Assembly (NCBI GenBank): GCA_028280965.1
Contig: JANQKT010000021.1
Location: 1-64,000, forward strand
DNA length: 64,000 bases
Direction of reading: 5' to 3'
Origin: Phycisphaeraceae bacterium
GTDB taxonomy: Bacteria > Planctomycetota > Phycisphaerae > Phycisphaerales > Phycisphaeraceae
Both the position numbers and the translations under genes were made by a program. A model generated the notes under the pieces. It ran no database searches, had not been told where the DNA came from, and saw nothing but the letters and a program-made list of their open reading frames with translations. Below are positions 25,190-32,554 of the stretch, piece after piece (the stretch's first letter is position 1; each line of letters opens with the position of its first letter).

Positions 25190-27925
25190 ATGCCCGAGGT
25201 TTCTTATGACGGCCGCAGTTTCTCGATCGACGGCCGACGGGTCTGGCTGGTCTCCGGGGCGATCCACTACACCCGCGTGCCGCGCGGGCTCTGGCGCGAC
25301 CGCATCCGGGCGGCCAAGCAGGCCGGGCTGAACTGCATCGAAACCTACGTCTTCTGGAGCGCACACGAACAAAAACCGGGTGTCTTCGACTTTACTGGCG
25401 AGTTGGATCTTCGGGCCTTTGTCAAGACGGTCGCCGACGAGGGGCTCTACTGCATCCTCCGTCCTGGGCCGTACGTCTGCAGCGAGTGGGACTTCGGCGG
25501 ACTGCCGGCCTACTTGCACGGCGTCGCGGACAAGAAGGGCAGCCGCCCGCGCCTCCGCGAGGACGAGCCGCTGTTCATGGAGGCGGCGGATCGCTACCTG
25601 CGGGCCGTGATGCAGCAGGTCGGCGATCTCCAGGCGACCTCCAAAGGCGGCGGGCCGATCGTGCTCATGCAGGCCGAGAACGAGTGGTTCTGCCACCACC
25701 CCGAGGCCGGCGGAGCCTACTTCGACCGCCTGGTCAGTATGCTCCGCCAGCACGGCTGCAGCGTGCCGATCGCCAACTGCAACAACCTCTGGCAGCCGGC
25801 GGAGGGCACGATCGATACGTGGAACGGCTCGCGCGACCTGCCGGCGATGATGCGCCAACTCATGCAGGTCCGTCCGGACGCCCCGCCGATGGTCATGGAG
25901 TATTGGCCGGGCTGGTACCAGAGCTGGGGCGGTGAACCCGGCAAGCACGTTGATGCAGGCACGCACGAGTACCGCATGGCCGGGCTCATCGGCGTCGGGG
26001 CGCAGTTCAACCTCTACATGTTCCACGGCGGGACCAACTTCGGCTTCACCGGCGGGCGCACGACCGTCGGCGACAGCTGTTACATCACCACCAGCTACGA
26101 CTACGACGCGCCGCTCGGCGAGGCCGGCCAGCGTGGCGACAAGTACGCCGCGACCAAGCGGTTGTGCACCTTCGCCAGCCAGTTCGGCCACGTCCTCGCA
26201 GCCTGCGACAACGTGCCCACGCCCATGATCGCGCTGAGCGAAGAAGACCACCCTGTTTCCCTGCTCCACCAGCGCGGCGGGCAGGGCGAGGTGCTCATGC
26301 TGCTCAAGCCCGCGAAGGACAAGACCAAACACACCGAAGTCATGCTGCCCAGCGGCCTGAAGCTCGACGTGCCGCACGCCGGGCAACGCACAGCCTGGGT
26401 ACTGCTCAACGCGAGCCTCGGCGGCGTCGCCACGCTCGACTACACCAGCCTCAGCCCGTGGGCCTTGATCGACCGCAGGCTGCTGGTCGTGTTCGGCCCC
26501 GCCGGCGCTCGGGGCGCGGTGTCGATCGATGGCGAGCATCACGAGATCACCGTGCCGGCCGGCAAGACGCCAGCGGTCATCGAAGCGGACCCGATCAACA
26601 TCGCGGTGTTGAACCACGAGCAGATCGATGCTGCCTACGTGACGGATAACGCGTTGGTCGTTGGGTGTGACGGGCTGGATGCGGAAGGCAAGCCGATCGC
26701 GTGCGAGGGCTGGGGGTCGGTGACGACGGTCAGCGCAGCGGGCGTGTCAAGCCGCAAGCGGCTGGCGCAGCCGAGCAAGCCGACCGCGCCGAAGCTGGGT
26801 AAATGGCAGACGCTGTCATTGAAGACGCTGGTTGAGGGCGGCGATGATGCCTACCAACCGATCGACGGGCCGGCATCACTCGGCGAACTCGACCAGGCGT
26901 TCGGTTACGGCTGGTACCGCTTCACCAACAAGAAGCCCGCGACAGGCAAGGCGCTTGTGCACGACGGCGGCGACCGACTGCACGTTTATGAGAATGGAAA
27001 GCTCGCCGCGCTGTTCGGCAAAGGTGAAGGCGCGAGCGACGATCCGACTTCGGTCAAGCTCGCCGGCGACACCGTCGTGCTCGCCGACCACCTCGGGCGG
27101 TACAACTACGGCCAGGACGTCGGCAAGGACCGCAAGGGACTGGCCGATCATCTGTACCACGTGAAAGCGATCAAGCCGGGCAAGCCCGAGATCACCAAGC
27201 AGCCGGCCGGTGACCCGTTCGCGGTGGAGACGCTGGCCTACCACCAGCATGCGGGAGCGAGGCCGATGGCCGAGGCGCTCGCATGGACGATCAAGCCCGA
27301 GTCACGCCGGCCGATCATCTTGGAGATCGACGGCCTCGGCCAGCCGTGCGTCGTCAGCGTCAACGACCAGCCGATGCGATACTACGCCGGCGAACTGAGC
27401 GGCGGCAAGATCCGCGTGCTGCTCGACCCGGCCGGCGACGGGCCCGTAACCGGTGGGAAGAACACCATCAAGCTGGAACTGCTCGCCCCGCTCACCGACG
27501 GCGTCGCGATCGACAGGCACGTACACTTCTACCAGACCACCGGCCAGGCCACGCCCAACGACGGCTGGGCGTTCACGCCGTGGTCGATCCCGACGCTCGG
27601 CGATGACGGCTGGCGTGCGCTGCCCAAGTCCCTGCCTAGCCAGCCCGCCTGGTTGTCGAACACGTTCAGCGTCAAATCGACTGCAGCCCCGCTGTGGCTC
27701 GAACCGGTCGGGATGAGCAAGGGCCAGATCATCCTTAACGGCCACAACCTCGGCCGGTACTGGCAACAAACCCGCGAGGGCAAGCGCGTCGGCCCGCAGG
27801 ACCGCTACTACCTGCCCGAGCCGTGGCTGAAGGCCGATGAGCCGAATGAACTCATGCTGTTCGACGAGCACGGGCGGACGCCGGAGAAGTGTCGGTTGGT
27901 TTACGCGAGCAATCACGCTCAGTAG
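25190..27925 (+). CDS. Glycoside hydrolase family 35 beta-galactosidase
   Basis: The 911-residue product begins with a GH35 barrel: SIDGRRVWLVSGAIHYTRVPRGLWRDRIRAAKQAGLNCIETYVFWSAHEQKPG, LRPGPYVCSEWDFGGLPAYL, the acid/base Glu in IVLMQAENEW (about 164) and the nucleophile Glu in MVMEYWPGWYQSWGG (about 236), plus FHGGTNFGFTGG. C-terminal beta-sandwich domains follow (jelly-roll like, with KGQIILNGHNLGRYW). No signal peptide is seen, so the enzyme is probably cytoplasmic and works on imported oligosaccharides. ATG 25190 follows GGAG by nine bases. Confidence 0.9.
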   Translation: MPEVSYDGRSFSIDGRRVWLVSGAIHYTRVPRGLWRDRIRAAKQAGLNCIETYVFWSAHEQKPGVFDFTGELDLRAFVKTVADEGLYCILRPGPYVCSEWDFGGLPAYLHGVADKKGSRPRLREDEPLFMEAADRYLRAVMQQVGDLQATSKGGGPIVLMQAENEWFCHHPEAGGAYFDRLVSMLRQHGCSVPIANCNNLWQPAEGTIDTWNGSRDLPAMMRQLMQVRPDAPPMVMEYWPGWYQSWGGEPGKHVDAGTHEYRMAGLIGVGAQFNLYMFHGGTNFGFTGGRTTVGDSCYITTSYDYDAPLGEAGQRGDKYAATKRLCTFASQFGHVLAACDNVPTPMIALSEEDHPVSLLHQRGGQGEVLMLLKPAKDKTKHTEVMLPSGLKLDVPHAGQRTAWVLLNASLGGVATLDYTSLSPWALIDRRLLVVFGPAGARGAVSIDGEHHEITVPAGKTPAVIEADPINIAVLNHEQIDAAYVTDNALVVGCDGLDAEGKPIACEGWGSVTTVSAAGVSSRKRLAQPSKPTAPKLGKWQTLSLKTLVEGGDDAYQPIDGPASLGELDQAFGYGWYRFTNKKPATGKALVHDGGDRLHVYENGKLAALFGKGEGASDDPTSVKLAGDTVVLADHLGRYNYGQDVGKDRKGLADHLYHVKAIKPGKPEITKQPAGDPFAVETLAYHQHAGARPMAEALAWTIKPESRRPIILEIDGLGQPCVVSVNDQPMRYYAGELSGGKIRVLLDPAGDGPVTGGKNTIKLELLAPLTDGVAIDRHVHFYQTTGQATPNDGWAFTPWSIPTLGDDGWRALPKSLPSQPAWLSNTFSVKSTAAPLWLEPVGMSKGQIILNGHNLGRYWQQTREGKRVGPQDRYYLPEPWLKADEPNELMLFDEHGRTPEKCRLVYASNHAQ

Positions 27926-27935
27926 AAAGCCTCCT

Positions 27936-28011
27936 CAATAGCCCGGAACGAACAGCTGCGCGGACGAAGCGTCAGAGGCTTTGACGCGCAGCTGTCAGCT
28001 GCAGGCTATTG
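27936..28011. repeat. Nested palindromic element after the GH35 gene
   Basis: Outer arms CAATAGCC/GGCTATTG and inner arms ACAGCTGCGCG/CGCGCAGCTGT are both perfect. The element begins 11 bases after the GH35 stop and could act as its terminator; it lacks a T-run and looks like an interspersed palindrome. Confidence 0.5.
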
Positions 28012-28025
28012 AATAACATCCTGTT

Positions 28026-28056
28026 TTGCACTCGCGTGCAATCCATCCTGTAAAAT
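28026..28056 (+). promoter_or_regulatory. groS promoter region with a small palindrome
   Basis: TTGCAC-tcgc-GTGCAA is a perfect inverted repeat (28026-28041); TTGCAC may also act as -35. TAAAAT (28051-28056) lies six bases before the groS ATG, which predicts a leaderless transcript. The palindrome sits between the elements, where an operator would, and does not match CIRCE. Confidence 0.4.
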
Positions 28057-28062
28057 CCACTG

Positions 28063-28389
28063 ATGCCCGATTCCACCCCCAAGACCCGCAGGCCCGAGCT
28101 TGAGATCGTCGAGCCGGTCGGCGCGCGTGTGCTCATCCGCAAAGACGAGGACAAGAAGCAGACCAAGAGCGGCATCCACCTGCCGGATAAGATCGAGATC
28201 CCCACGCTGACCGGGCGCATCGTCGCGGTATCCGCCGAGGTCGAGCACGACGAGGACTACCCGATCCAGCAGTACGACCGGGTGCTGTTCTCGCCAAAGG
28301 AGGCGGTACCGGTCGATTTCGAGGGCGACAACCGGCTGTTCGTCGTGCCGGTGGAGAACATCGTCGCGGTGTTCCGCAAGGCGAAGTGA
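28063..28389 (+). CDS. groS: GroES-like co-chaperonin
   Basis: The 108-residue product has the GroES layout: VEPVGARVLIRKDEDKKQTKSGIHLPD (first strand and mobile loop), TGRIVAVSAEVEHD, YDRVLFSPKEAVPVDFEGDNRLFVVPVENIVAVF. It carries an extra N-terminal segment and lacks the usual GGI loop wording, so it is a divergent paralogue rather than a standard partner. No groEL is adjacent. It lies 9 bases before aroA, so the two are probably cotranscribed. Confidence 0.8.
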   Translation: MPDSTPKTRRPELEIVEPVGARVLIRKDEDKKQTKSGIHLPDKIEIPTLTGRIVAVSAEVEHDEDYPIQQYDRVLFSPKEAVPVDFEGDNRLFVVPVENIVAVFRKAK

Positions 28390-28398
28390 GGGAAGACC

Positions 28399-29727
28399 GT
28401 GAGTGATTCGATCCTGATCGAGCCCGCCAAGCCGTTCGACCTGACGCTGGCCCCGCCAGGGAGCAAGAGCCTGACTAACCGGGCGCTCTTGATCGCGGCG
28501 CTGGCGGACGGGGCGACGACGCTCGACGGCGTGCTGTTCGCCGACGACACCCGGCGGATGCTTGAGGCACTCCAGTCACTCGGCTTCGCGCTGGACATCG
28601 ACGAGACGGCGACGCGCGTCACGGTCCAAGGCCGGGGCGGCCGGATCGCGGCGAAACAGGCCGAGCTGCATTTAGGCAACGCGGGTACCGCGATGCGCTT
28701 CCTCACCGCGGCTTGCTGCCTCGGCGACGGGACGTACACCCTCGACGGCATCGAGCGGATGCGTGAACGACCGATCGGCGAACTCGTCGAGCCGCTGCTG
28801 CAACTCGGTGCCGACATCGAATACCTCGGTGAAGAAGGCTACCCGCCGCTGAAGATCAATGCGGACCCGCAGTTTGAGGGTGGGTTCGTGTCGCTCGAGC
28901 CGACGCTGAGCTCGCAGTTTGTTTCGGCGCTCTTGATCGCCGGGCCGTGCACGCCGCGCGGGGTGACGATCACGTTCAACGGCAAGATCACCTCGCTGCC
29001 TTACATCACGATGACGCTGAAGCTGATGAAACACTTCGGGGTCGGGCACGAATGGGGCGGGCCGAAGAACAACGCGGTTCGCGTGACCGCCGCGGATTAC
29101 CGCGCGACGCCATACACAATCGAGCCGGACGCGAGCAACGCGTCGTACTTCCTCGCCGCGGCTGCGGCCGTGCCGGGCTCGACCTGCACGATCGAAAACC
29201 TCGGCAGCGAATCGGTCCAGGGCGATGCGGACTTCTGCATGATCCTCGGCCAGATGGGCTGCACGGTCGATCAGAAAACGCATTCGACTATGGTCAGCGC
29301 CCCGCCGTCTGGCAGGCTGCGCGGGGTCGATGTCCGGCTCAACCGCATGCCCGACATGGCCCAGACGCTCGCGGCGCTCGCGGTCCTCGCCGAGGGCCCG
29401 ACGCGGATCCGCAAGGTCGGCAACCTGCGGGTCAAGGAGACCGACCGGATGGAAGCAATCCGGGTGGAGCTGGTCAAGCTCGGGGCGCAGGTCGAGATCG
29501 AGAAGGACGACATCCTTATTGAACCGCCCGTGGGTAACGAACTGACCCCCGCCGCCGTCGATACCTACGATGACCACCGCATGGCGATGGCGTTCAGCGT
29601 GATCGGCCTGGCCGCCCCGCCGGGCACGGTGACGATCAACGACCCGTCGTGTGTGAACAAGACCTATCCCAATTACTGGGAAGACCTGAAAAAATTGCAT
29701 GCCGCCGAGGTCGCCGGTTCAAAATAG
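28399..29727 (+). CDS. aroA: 3-phosphoshikimate 1-carboxyvinyltransferase (EPSP synthase)
   Basis: The 442-residue product shows PGSKSLTNRALLIAALADG, LHLGNAGTAMRFLTAACC, LSSQFVSALLIAGP, DASNASYFLAAAAAVPGS, RMPDMAQTLAALAVLA, NLRVKETDRMEAI and TYDDHRMAMAFSVIG, all EPSP synthase signatures. It joins shikimate-3-phosphate and PEP in the shikimate pathway. It starts at GTG 28399 (GGAAGA upstream). The next gene, 77 bases downstream, is an eboD-type dehydroquinate-synthase homologue; the adjacency of aroA can make that look like an ordinary aroB. Confidence 0.94.
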   Translation: MSDSILIEPAKPFDLTLAPPGSKSLTNRALLIAALADGATTLDGVLFADDTRRMLEALQSLGFALDIDETATRVTVQGRGGRIAAKQAELHLGNAGTAMRFLTAACCLGDGTYTLDGIERMRERPIGELVEPLLQLGADIEYLGEEGYPPLKINADPQFEGGFVSLEPTLSSQFVSALLIAGPCTPRGVTITFNGKITSLPYITMTLKLMKHFGVGHEWGGPKNNAVRVTAADYRATPYTIEPDASNASYFLAAAAAVPGSTCTIENLGSESVQGDADFCMILGQMGCTVDQKTHSTMVSAPPSGRLRGVDVRLNRMPDMAQTLAALAVLAEGPTRIRKVGNLRVKETDRMEAIRVELVKLGAQVEIEKDDILIEPPVGNELTPAAVDTYDDHRMAMAFSVIGLAAPPGTVTINDPSCVNKTYPNYWEDLKKLHAAEVAGSK

Positions 29728-29804
29728 GGGTAGAGTTTCCGATAGAGGTAGAGGGTGGGTCCAAAGCCCAGCCGGATACGTAAACCGACTCGCCGAGGCC
29801 CGCT

Positions 29805-30959
29805 TTGCCCAACGACCCGCTGATCCAACTCTCCCTGCCCCACCGCGTCCGCTTCACGCGGGACGCGTTTGATACGGGCAACACCGCTCTGGCCGATGTT
29901 TTTGAGATCGATGAGCAAGCGCCCGCCAAGGTGCTCGTCGCGGTCGATCAGGGCCTGGTCGAGGCGCTCCCCGGCCTGCAACAGCAGATCGAGGCCTACT
30001 TCGCGGCCCATGCCACGGCCCTGCCCACGCTCGCCAGCTTCCGCTCGGTGGTCGGGGGTGAGCCGTGCAAGAACTACCTTTCGAACCTCGAAACCTTCCT
30101 CGGCGAGATCGACCGCGCCCACCTGGACCGCCACTCCTACATCCTCGTGATCGGCGGCGGCGCGGTGCTGGACATGGTCGGCTTCGCCGCCGCTGTGGCC
30201 CACCGCGGCATCCGGCTGGTCCGCATGCCCACGACCACGCTCGCCCAGGCCGACTCGGGCGTGGGCGTGAAGAACAGCGTCAACATGTTCGGCAAGAAGA
30301 ACTTCATCGGCTCCTTCGCCGTGCCCTGGGCCGTGGTCAACGACCTGACCCTGCTGGACACGCTCGACGGTCGTGAGTGGCGGAACGGGCTGAGCGAGGC
30401 GGTGAAGGTCGGCCTGCTCAAGGACGCGGGGCTGTACCGCCTGATCAGCAAACGCGCCGGCATGCTCGGGAAGCGCGACCGAGCGCTCGGTGACGATGTC
30501 ATCCAACGCTCCGCCCACCTGCACCTGGACCACATCGCCCACGGCGGCGACCCGTTCGAGATGACCACCGCCCGCCCGCTCGACTTCGGCCACTGGTCCG
30601 GGCACAAGCTCGAGCAGCTCACCAACTTCGCGGTAAAGCACGGCGAGGGCGTCGCGCTCGGCCTCGCACTCGACGTGACCTACTGCGAACTCATGGGGAC
30701 GCTGGCCCCCGAAGTAGCGCAGGACATTCGGCAAACGTTGGAGGCGCTGGGCTTCGACCTCTACCACCCCGCGATGGACGACGCCGACGCCCTGCTGGCC
30801 GGCCTGGACGAGTTCCGTGAGCACCTCGGCGGGCGGCTGACCATCACGCTCATCGAGGACATCGGCAAGCCCGTCAACGTCCACGAGATCGACCGTGACA
30901 CGATGGCCGAGGCGATCGGCCGGCTGCGCGAAAGCGCGGCGGGCGTGGCGACCGCCTGA
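29805..30959 (+). CDS. eboD: Dehydroquinate-synthase-like cyclase, EboD type
   Basis: The 384-residue product belongs to the DHQS/sugar-phosphate-cyclase superfamily: GGGAVLDMVGFAAA (NAD-binding), MPTTTLAQADSGVGVKNSVN (Lys156), GKKNFIG, LSEAVKVG (Glu198, Lys201), DFGHWSGHKLE (His263, His267) and KHGEGVALG (His279). Zinc ligands (Glu198, His263, His279) are kept, but the position of E. coli Asn268 is Asp260 and that of Arg264 falls on Ala256, so the substrate is probably not that of AroB. It opens the ebo cluster. A TTG start is the only one available, with GAGG six bases upstream. Confidence 0.8.
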   Translation: MPNDPLIQLSLPHRVRFTRDAFDTGNTALADVFEIDEQAPAKVLVAVDQGLVEALPGLQQQIEAYFAAHATALPTLASFRSVVGGEPCKNYLSNLETFLGEIDRAHLDRHSYILVIGGGAVLDMVGFAAAVAHRGIRLVRMPTTTLAQADSGVGVKNSVNMFGKKNFIGSFAVPWAVVNDLTLLDTLDGREWRNGLSEAVKVGLLKDAGLYRLISKRAGMLGKRDRALGDDVIQRSAHLHLDHIAHGGDPFEMTTARPLDFGHWSGHKLEQLTNFAVKHGEGVALGLALDVTYCELMGTLAPEVAQDIRQTLEALGFDLYHPAMDDADALLAGLDEFREHLGGRLTITLIEDIGKPVNVHEIDRDTMAEAIGRLRESAAGVATA

Positions 30960-30981
30960 TGCCTTGTCCGAGCATTCAGCA

Positions 30982-31053
30982 TCAGGGTGTGACCAATCCC
31001 ATTCACACCCTGACGCGGGTGGTTCGCACGGGACGCTGCGCGCGTCACCCGCG
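30982..31053 (+). terminator. Two tandem hairpins after eboD
   Basis: A perfect 11-bp stem (TCAGGGTGTGA / TCACACCCTGA, 10-base loop, 30982-31013) is followed at once by CGCGGGTG...CACCCGCG (31014-31053). Position suggests transcription from eboD ends or is weakened here before the promoter at 31096. No T-run is present. Confidence 0.45.
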
Positions 31054-31095
31054 ACACGGCGGGATCGCTCCCTGAGTCTTCATACACAGATCACT

Positions 31096-31104
31096 TGCTA
31101 CACT
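31096..31104 (+). promoter_or_regulatory. Extended -10 before the small ebo gene
   Basis: TGC-TACACT is an extended -10 (TGN) element; it ends six bases before the GTG at 31111, so the transcript would be leaderless. Confidence 0.5.
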
Positions 31105-31110
31105 AACTAC

Positions 31111-31422
31111 GTGATGGGTCAATCCAAACAACACCCCACCTGCCCGATGCCGCGCGACGCGTTAGTCGATCGCTACTTCCTCGAACACCGCGCGAAGCTG
31201 CTAGACGTCGCCGCGTTCCTCGACCGGCTGGATCGCTCAGAAGCACCCGCAGATTCCAACGAAGACTTCCGCATAGAGGCGCTACAACGCGCCATCTCCC
31301 TGCTCATCGACGAGAAGGGCGAGCGGGCCAAACGCGTGCTCGAACTCTTTAGCGACCCGACCGACACACCCATCGACAAGGCACCGATGAAAGGCGCGGA
31401 CGGCGCGTACAGCGCGAAGTAA
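31111..31422 (+). CDS. Small ebo-associated protein, unknown function
   Basis: The 103-residue soluble protein has the core PRDALVDRYFLEHRAKLLDVAAFLDRLDRS, a middle part DFRIEALQRAISLLID and an end RAKRVLELFSDPTDTPID followed by PMKGADGAYSAK. It looks all-helical and conserved in character. It is far shorter than EboA (roughly twice this size) and shows no clear resemblance, yet lies where eboA could be expected, between eboD and eboB. GTG 31111 is chosen because TACACT lies exactly six bases upstream; ATG 31114 is the alternative. No function is assigned. Confidence 0.7.
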   Translation: MMGQSKQHPTCPMPRDALVDRYFLEHRAKLLDVAAFLDRLDRSEAPADSNEDFRIEALQRAISLLIDEKGERAKRVLELFSDPTDTPIDKAPMKGADGAYSAK

Positions 31423-31445
31423 TCACCTACCGCCTACTCCCTGCG

Positions 31446-32252
31446 ATGCGATACATCGACCCCCACATCCACATGGTCAGCCGGATCACGGACGACTACC
31501 AGCGGATGGCCCAGGCCGGCTGTGTCGCCGTGACCGAGCCGGCGTTCTGGGCGGGGTTCGACCGCTCCTCCGCGCAGGGCTTCTACGACTACTACGTCCA
31601 GCTCACCGAGGTCGAGCCTAAACGGGCCGCGCAGTTCGGGATCGCCCACCACTGCTGGCTGTGCATCAACCCCAAAGAAGCGGAAGACCCCGGCTTCGCC
31701 CGCGAGGTCATCGCGCTGATCCCCGGATTCCTCGACAAGCCCAATGTGCTCGGCATCGGCGAGATCGGATTAAACAAGAACTCGAAGAACGAGCTCGAGA
31801 TCCTCGAGGCCCAGATCGACCTCGCGGCGCAGCACGACCAGCTCATCCTCGTGCACACCCCGCACCTCGAGGACAAGCTCAAGGGCACGAAGCTGATCAT
31901 GGACGCGATCCGGAACCACGGGTCGATCGACCCGGGACGCGTTTTGATCGACCACGTCGAGGAGCACACCGTCGGCCCGGTTTTGGACCGCGGGTTCTGG
32001 GCGGGCATGACGCTGTACCCGGACACGAAGATGACCCCGCAGCGGGCGGCGGACGTGATCGAGATGTGCGGCAAAGAACGGCTCTGGATCAACTCGGCGG
32101 GCGACTGGGGCTGCTCGGACCCGCTGGCCGTGCCCAAGTGCCAGCAGGAGATGCGGCTGCGCGGGCACCCGCTGGCGACGATCGAGCAGATCAGCTACGA
32201 GAACCCGCTGCGGTTTCTATCCCAGAGCGGGCGGTTTAAGACCAGCGAATAG
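31446..32252 (+). CDS. eboB: TatD-like metal-dependent hydrolase, EboB
   Basis: The 268-residue product is an amidohydrolase-fold protein: DPHIHMVS (His7, His9), GIGEIGLNKNS (Glu106), ILVHTPH (His137), LIDHVEEHT (His170) and INSAGDWG (Asp220) give a complete metal site. It differs clearly from the TatD at 58.9 kb. In known ebo clusters the TatD-like hydrolase is EboB; its substrate is unknown. It starts 23 bases after the small gene. Confidence 0.82.
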   Translation: MRYIDPHIHMVSRITDDYQRMAQAGCVAVTEPAFWAGFDRSSAQGFYDYYVQLTEVEPKRAAQFGIAHHCWLCINPKEAEDPGFAREVIALIPGFLDKPNVLGIGEIGLNKNSKNELEILEAQIDLAAQHDQLILVHTPHLEDKLKGTKLIMDAIRNHGSIDPGRVLIDHVEEHTVGPVLDRGFWAGMTLYPDTKMTPQRAADVIEMCGKERLWINSAGDWGCSDPLAVPKCQQEMRLRGHPLATIEQISYENPLRFLSQSGRFKTSE

Positions 32253-32259
32253 GAGCTCG

Positions 32260-32544
32260 GTTTGAACGCCAAGACGCCAAGTGGCCAAGACGGCAGGAGC
32301 AAACCTTTCATCAGACCAGGTGTGGCACTACTCCTTCTCTTTGCCGCGATGCTGCTGATAATCATTGTGCCGCTGCTAAGCGGGAAAGCAATGGGGATCA
32401 GGCCGGGCAGTGGAGTTTGGCTCATACTTGCACCGCTAGGCCTGCTTTATTTGTTCGCCGGATGGCAATCCCGTTCCAAGCCGGCTGAAGAATCAGGTTG
32501 ATTGGTCTTGGCGACTTGGCGTCTCGGCGACTTGGCGTTAAAAC
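32260..32544. repeat. 285-bp element bounded by inverted CGCCAAG repeats
   Basis: The left end (32260-32293) reads GTTTGAACGCCAAGACGCC with further CCAAG units; the right end (32505-32544) is the inverse, TCTTGGCGACTTGGCG with more units, ending CTTGGCGTTAAAAC. The ends thus form terminal inverted repeats of 7-8-bp iterated units. A second element with the same ends lies at 47925-48175. It fills the eboB-eboE gap and stops 10 bases before eboE. Confidence 0.65.
32262..32501 (+). CDS. Short membrane-protein frame inside the CGCCAAG element
   Basis: A 79-codon frame starts at TTG in the repeat itself and encodes two hydrophobic helices (VALLLLFAAMLLIIIVPLL and GVWLILAPLGLLYLFAGW). The N-terminal ~15 residues are simply translated repeat. 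There is no ribosome-binding site. It may be a real two-helix protein, perhaps starting further in at ATG 32349, or a chance frame of the element. Confidence 0.35.
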   Translation: MNAKTPSGQDGRSKPFIRPGVALLLLFAAMLLIIIVPLLSGKAMGIRPGSGVWLILAPLGLLYLFAGWQSRSKPAEESG

Positions 32545-32554
32545 GAGCACCAAG

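Noticed and set aside
29805-30959. Ordinary aroB of the shikimate pathway, as aroA is next to it
   Set aside because: The changed pocket residues and the downstream eboB, eboE, eboC and eboF favour EboD. A shikimate role cannot be fully excluded without knowing whether another aroB exists.
30895-31110. Upstream extension of the small ebo protein by about 72 codons
   Set aside because: It overlaps the end of eboD, crosses the two hairpins, and has Arg/Ser/His-rich shadow composition. The GTG at 31111 with TACACT is better.
32260-32544. CRISPR-like array from CGCCAAG units
   Set aside because: Units are 7-8 bases, contiguous and in inverted groups with no equal-length spacers; no cas genes are present.
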